A DNA stretch of 64,000 nucleotides, from NCBI GenBank assembly GCA_947579665.1, contig OX388347.1, forward strand, positions 26,776,562-26,840,561, written 5' to 3'. The DNA is from Sympetrum striolatum. Lineage: Eukaryota > Arthropoda > Insecta > Odonata > Libellulidae. The notes beneath the pieces were generated by a model. That model searched no databases. It worked only from the letters and a program-made list of their open reading frames with translations, and had not been told where the DNA came from. Of this stretch, positions 21,651 to 33,800 are shown piece by piece. Both the position numbers and the translations under genes were made by a program. The stretch's first letter is position 1. Every line of letters begins with the position of its first letter.

Positions 21651-22240
21651 GTCCAAGCTTCACCTTTAAGGACTGTCGGCGACTTTTTTCTCGCAATCGA
21701 TATTTATGATTTCGGGGATATTATAACGATTATTTTGTATGCAAATCGGATTGAGTGGTAGCCAAAATTTTTACATCTGCTCCCGTAGTATTGATTCTGC
21801 CATTTTTACGACATCTTCTCGCATGGGCTGGGTTTTTAAACTGCAATGCGAGTAAGGTCAGAGGGGAAAAAGCCGTCGCAATTTCTGCAGTATCGCTCTC
21901 GTGTTTTGCGAAATTCGATGTCCGACGCGTCGCTGCTGAAAGCCGATGGAAGCGAGCGATCCAAAGGACGGAAGAGGCCTATTATCTAATCGGTACTCGA
22001 ACCTAAGCTTGCGAGCTATTCGGAAGCTGCGGCATCGCGCGACTTCTCAATTAATTTGACTCTATAACGCAAAAAACTCACGCTTGTCCTTTTCCAGCCT
22101 GGTTCCGAGGCCACTTGAATGCTTGCGGAAAAAAATAGTTTCGCTATTTCTGTTCGCGGTTCCCACTAAATTAAGTTGTACCGCCAAACTCTCCCTACTC
22201 GTCGGCCTGAGCTAGTGTTCTACTCAAGCTAACATAGGGA
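21651..22240. promoter_or_regulatory. CpG-rich island with octamer site
   Basis: CpG-dense segment with a perfect POU octamer ATGCAAAT at 21,739-21,746 and CGACGCGTCG-type runs near 21,921. The plus frame at 21,755-22,006 (83 codons) has a hydrophobic start but no recognised family. Candidate regulatory module. Confidence 0.3.
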
Positions 22241-25200
22241 TACATTCTACATTTTTATCAATCCAAAGAATTATAACGCTAAATTTGCTCCCCAGGAAAA
22301 AAAGTAACGAAAATTGACTGACAATAGCCAAACTACTACGTTCCTTATCCTTTATTGCATTTTAAAATTTCCTTCTCTATTGAATATTTGGCCATTTATT
22401 GTGGTGAGTATGAATATAAATTAATAAAATCAATATTTGTAAATTACACTAGTCAAAAATTGATACAAATGATAAAAATAATCATACTTCTACAATAAAT
22501 TTACCATTTGTCGCTACAGCCTCACGCATCGATTATATTCATGAAGTGAAATATGTGCTCCAGAAATATGTGTTAATTTAAAAAAAATTGCATGTTGTAA
22601 GGCTAGCGTTACTTTTGAAATTGCCGTTTAGCTTAGCATCAAAGCTAATAAAGAGAGCTTTCAAATACTCTCTTCCCTTCGCAATTTTATATTCAGATTA
22701 TTATTTGTTATTTGTTGAAATTTCTTCAAGTGCGGGCATTATTTTCCTTTCGATTTTAAAAAATTAATATTTTATCACAGTTTAAAGATGCAATGAACTA
22801 AAAATGTAGTGTTACGAATAAAAACTAGTTATCTTGATATTTTTATCGTATTGCGCTTTGTTATTTGAGCATGAACGTTTACTTGCAAACTGTTCATTAC
22901 TGTAAATCTCTTCATCTGTATTCCTTAAAATTTCCCATTACAGATTTTGGTAGGACAGCCTCTCAAGCTGGACCAAGTAGTGAGTAAATCCGACTCATAG
23001 CATCTTCGAATTCTGAGAACGCTTCACTTATAAAGCTTTCTGGGTACTAATTTAGAAGGGACATTTCATTATTTGTCTGCCGCTTAGTCTCGATGTCAGT
23101 GAATCATACGACAAAATCTGCTTTTAGGTAGAGATTCAACTCCATTCCCAAACGTAAAAAAGTAGTTTTGCTTCATTTAGTTCTCAGAAATTCTTTTTAT
23201 GGCAGTGCCTTGTCATCGTGGTTACGCTATGCGTAGTTCTTTGGATATCGCAAGCACAAACGTAAAATTTCGAAAAGTGATTTTATCTGATCCACGTGAG
23301 TGCGATAGAAAAATATTTCAATGCTTGCTTAACACTTTCTAAGATGGCGGAAGTATCTTTGTGACGATTGAGGCAAACAAGCCATAAACGGTTCTCGAAT
23401 GATGGAAATTCGCCTTCCTTGAATTTCGTTATCGAATGAAGTGCCACTTGGGTTCAGCCGCTCGTGCTTGCCCATCTTTTTGAGCACATAATCCCAGTGG
23501 AATATAGAGAGAGTCCTCAACAGTTACATTGGCAGTGCCTCAACATTCGGCTCGACGCTTTAAAGTTGACATTGAATTGTTGTCACCATCACTTCATTGT
23601 CGCCTGCTTACCCTTCAACCGTAATGGTTCACAACTCATCCGTTATTGTTCCCTCCAATTTTATCTTTTCAAAAAGGTTAGACAGCGTAACAGGTTGAGG
23701 GATTTACTCAAATGTGCGACCAGCGGGAAATTACGTCGCGACCACGGCCGTCTAACCACATGTTGAGTCGAATTTAATGTCGCGCCAGTCTAACATCTTT
23801 TGTCACTCTTTATCTAATAGAAAAAAATTTAAAAAATCGTACCCTTTTCGGAGATGTGTGGTCAAATATCTTGTTAATTCTCCTTTGTATTGAAATGCGT
23901 GTGTTTTATGAGAATGAGCGGTATTTTTTTAGATAATTTTTTCAGCATTACGTTTCTGCTTTTGATTAATAAGGGTTGGCTTAATAACACCTTTTATATG
24001 AGCATCAAAACTAGGCCTGGATCACAGTCGTTGTCATTACTCTCACATCTGATTTCTGTTGAAACACTGAAGGTAACATGTCACCCTTTTAATTTAAAAT
24101 TTATAGGAAACCTTATTATCGTCGTTATAGAGCTTCTTATTGCTTACAATATGAAATTTTAAGTGCATCAATTATTATCGTTTACAAAAATAGAGTAATA
24201 GAATTCACGTGCCTTTTTCTGTAGAAATTTGACGAGACTAGGAGAAATAATATCGAGAAATCAAAAATACTACAATAAAACAACATGGTATTTTATCTAC
24301 AGTATATCACAACTGCAATCATAATATGAGGTTTTACTTTACACATATGATCCTACGAATTTACATAACTCTGGTAGTTCCTGGTAGTCCTTTACTGCTA
24401 CCGCAGCGGTCTTTAATTATTGGAAAATAATGGATTTATTTTGTTATTTCTCTGCCATAAATACAAGGCTTCCATTCAACGATACAGTGATTTAAGTTCT
24501 TTTATTGGAAAGTGAATCAGTTCAATACAATGAATTCAATACTGAATGCCCACGTGTTAAACTCTCGCTGACTCAATCTATTGTTATTCCGAAGACGCCC
24601 AATGCGTCAGAAAAGAAATTTCTGTAAATTTATTCGACCGCAGGAACAAATGACTCTTCCGCTTTCACCGAAGACTCTATTCCGATGACTTATTTAAGAA
24701 GCACGCACTTAAGATACACTCTGATTAAATTGGAACCAAGTGATTTACAACCTTAATAAGCTACGTAACATAAAAAATGAAAGAATTCCGAAGCTTGATT
24801 CTGCTCGCGTAGCCTTGAATTTGAAGCCTCTTTCGCCCGAAGATACATTTTTTGTTACAGTTCGGCCATCTATCTGTTGCATCACTCGGCGTTTTTTGTT
24901 GGCAAACAGACGAAGCTTTTTCCTAGCTACGACTTCTGAAGATCGCGGGGAGTTTTCACACATGAAGACGTCAAGAAAGTCTATCGAGGCATTCGCAGCT
25001 GGTTGCCTGAGCATACTTAAAGTGTATTAATGTGAGATCCTCTGGAAGCTATCCACGGGAGAAAAAAAGAGAGATTTATTCGTTTCGACATAACTTTGCT
25101 TTTAGAGATATCCGAAGTGCGTCTGGGTGACTCTTTCATTTGAGGCACTATAATCCGATATGTTACTCCTTACCCTGCCGATACCCTCGGGCCTTTTCCT

Positions 25201-27530
25201 CTTACAAGTTCCAAGAAATTATGCAAATGTAAATAAGTCGGAAAGCATTCAGGTTCCCCGCCTCCGAGAGAGTTTGTTTTGCGTAAGAATAGAGGAAGGT
25301 AATTGCGGTGATTTTTTTGGCTCCAAATGTTAACAACCCTATAAAACCTCAAGTGCTCGCTCTCAATTGACGACCGTCTTGTTTACCTTGGGACGCGAAC
25401 TGAGTTAAGTAGTAATTCGGATGAGGGGATGCAAATTTAAGTGCGGTTCTGAATGGAAATAGGGAGGGTCATTTATTTACTCGAAGTCGTATATTTTACT
25501 TTAAAAGTCTTGCTTTGAAAGGGAAAACTAGTTTTTAATTCCTCTGCGAAACAGTGATAATTGATTACTTTGCATATTTTTTCTTTCACTCAATCGAAAT
25601 GGCCGCGTTATCGTAACCTTCTTTTCCCACCCAGCGAGATTTTGCTTTAACAATCTATTAGCCTAATAATTATTATTTAACTGCACCATACTTAATGTGA
25701 GAAGGTTCTTCGCTCTGTTCTACCAGTAAATATTGTTTCGAGTTACGTTGGGCGAGAGTATTAAATGAGGGTATACAGTTTTCAACTCTTACTCTCTCTT
25801 TGGCAATTACTCCAAACGGAAAGATCTGATTTATATATATGCTGATCATTTTCTAAAATATTTTTCGATGATTCAGGAAATAATTTCTCCTGATGACTCA
25901 GTACATATTTTGAATACGTCCTTGATTCCAGCTAAAAGTAATTTAGTGGTAGCTTTGACTGTTATTAGCCCAGTAGATCTTCCACAAGTTAAAACATCTA
26001 TTTTTATGCTGTTAAGACTACAAGACTTAGAGCACTTCATGAATTATTTATTTTCTTTCCCTCTAAGCAAAGAAAGAAAAGCGGTGCCAGTAATGGTCAG
26101 TATCTGATGAATAAAGCATGCAAACTATGTGAGAAGTAAAGGTGTTAAGGAAGTCCACTGATTCCATTTATGGGCAACGTATGCGTGTTTTACAATAGTA
26201 TCTACTCTATATTAATTGCGTTTAAAGTCTCAAAATATTACGAGAAATCGCTGTTGCAATGAAGGCAATAAAAAAATTCCAATTTCGGTAACGTAAAAAA
26301 ATTCCATATTAGTTTTCTTCAACATATTATATTTTATAGGTTTCTTCAACATGGGTGTAAAGTAATACTTAAATATTTTTGACGGAAACAAGTAAAAAAC
26401 TATGACCAGGCCAAATCTGATTTTTCATTCAATATTTGAATCCAAGTAACTCCGCTATGCTTTAATTTTCGTTACTAAAAGCAGGATTTTAATTACGTAA
26501 AACTGTGTTCACTTTGATGAAAATTGAATATTGATGGAAGAAATTAATGAATACTGAGATCACTAATTATTATTATTATTATTAGTTTTTTAATGGAAAC
26601 AGGTTTCCCCAGTTACATCCATTATAATAAATGTATAATAAAATTATCATAAAATTACGAAAATACAACTAATAACTTATATTTGCTTGCGTATTAATAG
26701 GAACCTTAGGATTTTCTCCCTAGTCTATCTAGGTTTCTAATAATTTATTTTTGTTTCTCGTTATTGGGTTCGAGAAGCTTTACCACGATATTTAAGAAAT
26801 CTATTGACCGAAATGAAAATAGTAAAATAATTACATAGAATAAGTTATTAAAATATATATGTCCTTTATAAAGTTTTTTTAGAGAAACATTCTCAGAGAT
26901 CTTCTGAATTATACAGATTGTTTTAGCAAATTACTTTTAACAAGATCAGCTTGAAATTATTCTGTCGAAAGAATGAATATGCGGTTTTTTATCTGGTTTG
27001 TATACTAAAGCAAAATAATAGAGGTATGCGGATCATAGAATACGAAAAATAACCATAACAACCCCCCTTAATGATCATGGAAGATATTTGCAAAAACTGA
27101 TTTGCATCTTGTTTTACCATATTTTTCATGAATGCAGAACTTGATTTAGACTGGCAGAGAGAAATATTTAAAGCAAGTTAACGGAGATAATGAATGAACA
27201 CTAAGAATGCTCCCAAAGAGGAAGGAACATCGAGAAAATGTTGGTTGAATAGTGGATTAGATCCTTAAAGAAGAGATTTACTTATTGAGATGTACGAAAT
27301 GTAGTAAAATTTGCATGGATGTATGAAGTTGGAAGGAGTACGCGATGACATGAAATTTTAGTGAAGTAGCTTTCCTACTCCCGAAAGGAATACGCGTGCA
27401 GGTTATGTATGACGATGTATATTACGTATGTATGACGATCTTTTCTCCTTGCTGTCATACCTCTCACTTCTGCCGTATTTATACTTCCGAAAAACCACTC
27501 TTCCACTTCAACCAAAATAAACCCGATAGT
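22241..27530. other. Long mostly AT-rich stretch, no gene seen
   Basis: Small CpG clusters occur at about 23,690-23,790 (GTCGCGAC and GGCCGTC), 24,780-25,000 and 25,160-25,290. A perfect octamer ATGCAAAT is at 25,429-25,436 and a short (TTA)n run at about 26,566-26,585. Chance frames up to 100 codons (23,464-23,766) have no recognisable product. Confidence 0.5.
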
Positions 27531-28230
27531 CGGTACCTGAAGGTGTCAGTCCCCGTTACCCATGACTAATATCTCCACCGAAACGTTGCGGAGAACTTGA
27601 GTCATCCCTCAATTCCCACGTTTTGTTGCACCTTTAAAGTGTAGGTGAGGAACTACGGGAATGACTTTTAGAACTGTCTTCGTAAGAGGTGTGGGAAGCG
27701 AAAAGAAAATTTAAGTTCCGTTTTCCATTCTCCTCAGAGGAACCTCTCCTTAATGAGGGTTCCATAAGCCGCGGAAGGAAGAAAGCGAAAATTGCGTAGC
27801 GTTGCCTTCAAATCAGCCTCTTCCGCTCCTCAACGACGTGTTAATTGGCGAACCTTTTAATCCGCCGATTTCTCAAGCTCCCCGTAAAACTGAGGTGTCC
27901 GTAAAAGGGCTTTTTGAGGACTAATGGCGAGAGGGATCGGTGGCGCCTCGACATCCTAAATAGAGCCTCTCCGTATATAAGTTCGGAATGGGGTGGAAGT
28001 ATCCCCGCGTGAATGGCTTACCAGATGCGCTTTTGTTTCACCCGAGGAGACGGCAGCAAATGGTTTTTGGCGTGCGTTTGTTTCTTCAGCTGCAAGTGTT
28101 TCTAGTAGTGCAATGGCTCTGTGGTAACTTGCGCGGTGTGTGGTCCTCCGGGTCTCTCTTTCAAAGCTTTGGCAGTTATGGCCATAAACAATGCGTTCGA
28201 CTCAATATTTACAGAAAAGAGGAAGCATAA
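27531..28230. promoter_or_regulatory. CpG-rich island with TATA-like box
   Basis: GC- and CpG-rich block. TATATAAG at 27,974-27,981 is a canonical-looking TATA box. The ATG of the 80-codon plus frame at 27,988 lies too close to it to be the start codon of a transcript beginning about 30 bp downstream, so the frame is probably not expressed from this box. A Su(H)-like TGTGGGAA is at about 27,690. Promoter status is speculative. Confidence 0.25.
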
Positions 28231-30240
28231 AATAGTATTATGAACTACTTCCTGTTAACTAATAGAAATATGTAATTGTTAAAGGAGACAACCGAAATTT
28301 TGAACGTCTTTTTGTTTATAACATTTTTAATGGAGAAAGTTTTCCTTGAATCATCCTCATTTTGTATGAAAAATAGTCTTCAAAGTTCACGCTATGGCAT
28401 CTTGTTGAAGTCTCCGCTAAAATTGCGTTTATTTTATAATATTCATTCACTTCTAAAAATATGTTCACAACATGTTTAGGGTTTGCAGGCTTAACTTATT
28501 TTATGGAATTAAATTAGAATTAGTATTCAGAAATAAAGAAAGGTTCCAAAAGAGAGAAAATTAAATGAAGATTATTATTCTAGTCGTTTAAAAGATTTCC
28601 GATTCGAAATTAGGAGAAATTAGATAAAATACAGGCCAATGTTTTGAAACTTCGTAGTCGTAGGGAACCCGTCCCCCTGACAGTCAAACGATAGTGGAAT
28701 CCAAACTTATGTACTTACCATAACAATATACAAGTATTTAGGCATAAATAGAATGAGTAGAAAGAAGATGGAGGTATTTTTGAAGAGGAAGCAGTTCTTT
28801 GAGATTTCACTGTTTACAACGATAAAAAATCCTATGGACAAACTTACTACCAATTTGAAGTATTTCTTAATCAGCGATACAAAACGTTCAATAAAATTTC
28901 ATGAAGTTGCTTTTGAAGAATTTTACAAATATTACCGCCTTAAACTTTATTATGATCGATGATTATTAAAATTATACTATGAATAAGTTATGCATTCAAT
29001 TAGCATGGATTTACAATTCAAAGTAATACAAATCCAACTACTCTTGTAGATGGAAGGATAACAGTTTTTAATTTTATCAATCGAAAATTTTTTATTTGTG
29101 AAAAATAGAAATATATATTTTAAAGTATTAATTTCATAATTATAAATGGAAATACATATATAAATATAAGATTTATTAGCAATTTTATTGTAACATTTTT
29201 CAGTATCCATGAAACCATTCAGCAAATAGTATCTAATCAACATTATATTCGCGAAATATATTTATTTTTATTGGCTATCCTTCCACATAATCTAACTTAA
29301 AAAGGATCAGAAGTATAATATAATTGAGTTAAATTAAGTTTCGTAATTTTTGACAGAGGAATTCTCCGCTTTAATTATAATGAATGACAGATGAAGCAGA
29401 GGGGCCTGTTTAACACGATTAAAAACAAGGAAAACTCGATGAATTCGGCTAAAACAAAAATAGGCGACACATTTTTCAATATAATTAAGCGAAACTGATC
29501 ATTTTACACATTAATTGCTTGTGAAAGAAACCTTAACTCTCAATCATCGTCTCGTCAGATCATAAATCAGGTCGCCATCGATGTCTTTCATTCTCGAATA
29601 TTTGAAATTACGTCATTCCTGCTTTATGACCTCTTACCCTGCAAAATCTTTCCACATTATGTCCCTTCATCACAGCCTTCTTAGAGGACCTAGATGTCGG
29701 TGATTGCTTAGCCTTAATATCGCAAAATACGTCAACGAAGGAGTTTCGTTGAACATGATACATGTTCTAAGTGTCTGGACCATGCTAACGATGAGTTATT
29801 ATCAAAGAAAGTCTGTATGACGAGGACGTAGATTGTGCGATAAATTCCCTTTAAATGCTTCATTGATTGAATTATTAGTGATCTGAACTCTGCGGATATT
29901 CTCTTTCAGCAATAAGACTGATTTAATGGCCAAAATGACTTGGCCTTATACCCATTAAACTACTTGCATATCGAAGACTAATCACACGAATGAGTAACGA
30001 CATTGTTTTCTGTTTACTCCGATAAAAAATGAGAACTTAATCTCTGTTTAATTTCCGAAGCAAAAATGGACTTGAAAATTACTCTTGGACAGAAAATTCA
30101 GTCTCATTAACCTGTATTCAAATTCTAAATTATGAGGTTCCTTAGATAGTTTGTTTCGAGTCTCGAGAGATGAAATTCAGGTGAAGGAAATGGGATGGAT
30201 GAGAAGAGGAAAATGCCGAGATAGATAATGGGTGTAATAA
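28231..30240. other. Very AT-rich stretch, no gene seen
   Basis: Includes the most AT-rich part near 28,960-29,300. Frames at 28,753-28,962 and 28,977-29,243 are Lys/Ile/Asn/Tyr-rich translations of AT sequence. Confidence 0.5.
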
Positions 30241-30440
30241 AAAAACGCATTAGATATAATCTTCGGTTTGCAAATCACCCGGCCGAATGTCTCCTTAATG
30301 AACGTAAAAAAACCAAGGGAAACCTCTTTTTAAATAATGGTTCGCCTCTTCCCAAATGGCTTCATGTCATCAATTATGCCTTTGCATAATAACCACTCAA
30401 AGAACCTCTTTAATGTAGTAATACTTTAATGGAGATCAGG
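30241..30440. promoter_or_regulatory. Candidate enhancer-like segment
   Basis: A block less AT-rich than its flanks has clustered motifs: ACCCGGCCGAATG, CCTTAATGAACG, TTAAATAATGG, an octamer-like CCTTTGCATAATAA and CTTTAATG repeats. Assigned only by motif density. No direct evidence. Confidence 0.2.
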
Positions 30441-31980
30441 GATTCAGGCAAACGAAATCGTATTTTTTATTTATCATAGTTTAAGTTTTACGTAAGACCT
30501 ATATAGAGCAGTTTTTTAAGTCAACGTTTTATTTTAATTATATCGAGTGTTCTAATACTCGAATTAGTTTCCTCTCAACGGCAGTTATTGGAATTTAACC
30601 AAAATTAAAACTAATGTTTTAACTAAGCTTGTAATACTCACGTTTTTAATTCTGAGGTGACTTCAAAATTCAGTTTGAAACCACGAATCCAAAAAGATTA
30701 TGACCGAATTAGTTTATGGATTACTACGTACTTCTGATTGCACCATTCGCTAAACGTCATGGAAACTAAGAAAATATCCGACTCAGTTTACTTTGAATAC
30801 AAGAAAATGGACAAATATTAAGGTAACAAAAAATGTGAGGAATATCCATTTTTCATATTAAGGAGGATCAAAAATGAAGATACTAAATGCATAAAATTTC
30901 TCTTGCGTTAAGGATTTACCGTAGCATAGCTGATTTTCACTATTAAATAAAAGATTTTGTGCATTTATCCGCCCATCAGACTACGGTAATGGCAATCGAA
31001 TTAGCGATTTTGACGTTTTCAAAGCTATGCTCTACCGTTGTCTCTTATTCATCGCGAACTTACTCGACTTTTGAATTTTCCGATTGCGTAGACAAACTCT
31101 ATGCGAAGATTCCCAGGTATATTTCGGATCTGCCCTTTACATCACAGTATCGGAAACGGAGTTGGGAAATACATAAATTAGGAAACCTTGGAAACGAAAT
31201 CCAATCATTGGGATTACACGTTGCGCTCCAAACCTTTCGACAGAGCACTTCCTGAAAGCCATCCACGGCTTTTATCGCCGTAGTAATTTTATCTCAGTTC
31301 CAATGCGATAAAACCACTACATCTTATTTATTCTCTATACAACCGATTGCTCTGATACCTGTTTGCCGATGACACTGGCCGACGCCCGTTTTTTGACAAA
31401 GGGATCATTTCTCCGAATCTAGCCAAACCTTTTCCGAAAGGTATCCACGTTTCCACCTTTAGCCACTTTTATTTGCTTTGTATCATCGTTTCTTCTGCAA
31501 ATAATAAGCGCAGGCGTATTTGCTATTTCCAAATTCCGTTATGAATCATACGAAATCACATCTCAAATCCACTTGCCAGTATATGTAATGTAAACTACTC
31601 ATCTTATACTTTTTACCTTTAATCGATTATAGCATAGTTCAAACTGGTTTTGCAATTTAAATAAATATGAAATAATAAAAGGTTATAATTTATTATAATG
31701 ATACATATTTCCGTTAAACCTTTCCACTCAAACTTTTACTCTATTACATTTTAAAGGAATGCGTGAATGAAATATTCCAATTTATTTCTAACTATTTTGT
31801 ACTTTCAATTTTAATTATTATATATTATTGTATATGATATTTATGTTTATCATAAATATATTATTGTATATTATTTTTAATTTACTTTCAAATTACAAAT
31901 TCTTTGAATTTACGATCCTGTTTAATTTAATTTATAAATAAATATAAAGCAAACGTGACCCAGTTATTACTTTTCTCTTA
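30441..31980. other. AT-rich stretch with moderate CpG middle
   Basis: Segment 30,956-31,500 is richer in CpG and has a 98-codon unrecognised plus frame (30,959-31,255). A GAAAGSYATCCACG motif appears at about 31,254 and 31,436. Segment 31,640-31,960 is extremely AT-rich with ATATTATTGTATAT repeats. Confidence 0.4.
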
Positions 31981-32640
31981 TCTTTCGCGGTATTCACTCC
32001 TCTCGTTTAAATTGCTTTCCGATTCTTTATGAGGCTCACTTTTTCTCACCAGGCCCTTCTCATTTATTCACCGTCTTTCGGACGTGCATAAAAGAGTCGA
32101 TTGGAATAACCAGTCCTTCGGTCCTTCGGCTGAGTCGTGACTATTTTTGGTGTTCTAATGAACGGCATTATATTGGGCTTTTGTATATGAGTAATAGTTA
32201 TGACGGGTGAATTTCTGAGGGGGTCGCGACCCTGGGTTTTCTTCTTTTTCCCTTTCGCTGCCACCCCATCGCGTCTGCTCCTTAGAACGCCTTGGCGCCT
32301 CCGAAAAAGATGAACGTCGTTAATTTCGCCTTAAACGAGACAAGGGCCCGTGGAGCTCTCATGAATTCAAATTCGACAAACGCCGCGAGCTGCCGAGTCA
32401 TTTGATTGTGTCGTTTGCCTTTAAAAGGAGGCGCGAGTAAGAGTTATTTAATCCATGTATTCCCGTTGACAGCGAAATGGCCTCTCCATTGGGACTCCTT
32501 TTGTTAACTGTTGAAAACCGAAGTATTATATATTAATAATGTAACTGATCACTTTAATTAAGAGAGTCATGACTGCCTAGGCTGGCCGAATATCCCGTTT
32601 TTTCCGGGATATTATTCTTTTAAAGGTTTCACCGAAAATA
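31981..32640. promoter_or_regulatory. CpG-rich island with perfect 9-bp dyad at its right edge
   Basis: GC- and CpG-rich block at about 32,060-32,440. A short direct repeat TCCTTCGG-TCCTTCGG lies near 32,115. AATATCCCG (32,589-32,597) and CGGGATATT (32,605-32,613) form a perfect 9-bp inverted repeat around TTTTTTC. No convincing gene. Confidence 0.3.
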
Positions 32641-33540
32641 TGTCTCCCGTTTTAACGCTTTCGCCAATAAGATTGACTTTTATTCAACTGAAATTTGGAC
32701 ATCATTGTTATGCTGAAATCTTTTTAGCATGAGAAAGTGATAATTAGTTGACGCTGAACCGAAAATGAAACGTGAATTATGTCGAAACACCTTTGGATGT
32801 TTGTAGCCGTAGGAATCATCTTCGGTTACATAGTTTTCACGTTGCTATTCAAAGAAACATTCGTGGAAAGTATGCTAAGCCATCAGTATTACACCGAAAT
32901 ATCTCTAATTAAAAAAATATTTATAAAAGCTTCTCTCAAGCACTAATAATATCTATGTTCAATTTATTTTGGAAATCATTTGAATGAACCGTCACTTTTC
33001 ACAGGTGAAATTTGCCCCGTTTTCCGCATTTTAAATATGTCCACTTAATGTGTTACCGTTTTTATGTATACATAAATTATGCTCGACGAGAGATTTAAAA
33101 AAGTTTTTTTGGTAATATATCCATATGGGTTCTTTCTTCTTACGTTTCTTACGAACTTCATCATAAATAGTATTTCGATCACGTTTATAAATAAAATGTT
33201 AGCAGTAAAAACAAAAAAGGGGAGGCGAAAGCGTGGTTTCCAGAGAAAAATCTTTTCGATGCTGCATAGCCAGAAAAATGAAACACAACCTGCCTTTATA
33301 GAGTTTGAGTGGAATATAAAAGTGTTATCAAAACAGAGGCCTTAAAATGAGCTCTAGATATGTCAACATGACTAATAATCCACGTCTTGAGCAAGCATTC
33401 CACATCGAGAGGATTTATAGCCAATGTATCTTCATTTTTTAATCCACGCCGATTAATTTATTGGATCTTTTATATAAACCTGATCATTCGTTGATTAGCT
33501 TCATGGGATGAAACCCATTTTTCACCTAATAAATTATGGC
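32641..33540. other. AT-rich stretch, no gene seen
   Basis: The 88-codon frame at 33,079-33,345 is Lys/Phe/Ile-rich and unrecognised. TTCACAG|GTGAAA near 33,003 is a weak splice-like step. Confidence 0.45.
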
Positions 33541-33800
33541 GACTGTTATGTTTTCTGAGGATGTGACCTGTCTCATCCCAGATAAGTCGAGGCCGCCATT
33601 GCGGTCTAAGCCAGATTTGGTTGACCGCATTTCCAAAACGAGGAAAACAATGACATTTGATTTTCCTTCTGATGTTCCCCGGGAAGCTTAATTGGAACGC
33701 TAAGAGATAAACTTAATTGGCGTCTTTTATTGATTCGCTTGGTTGCGTTGCAGCGATTAATTCGGTGCAATCACTCGTGTTCTCAAGATCAAATTTCTAT
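33541..33800. promoter_or_regulatory. Candidate regulatory segment with inverted Runx-like sites
   Basis: TGCGGTC (from 33,600) and GACCGCA (to 33,629) form a perfect 7-bp inverted pair of Runx-type sites (TGYGGT) about 16 nt apart. Several TTAATTGG and TTTATTG homeodomain-type motifs lie just downstream. The block is less AT-rich than its flanks. Confidence 0.25.

Noticed and set aside
32417..32431. CCTTTAAAAGG as an SRF CArG box
   Set aside because: The AT core is 7 bases, not the required 6.
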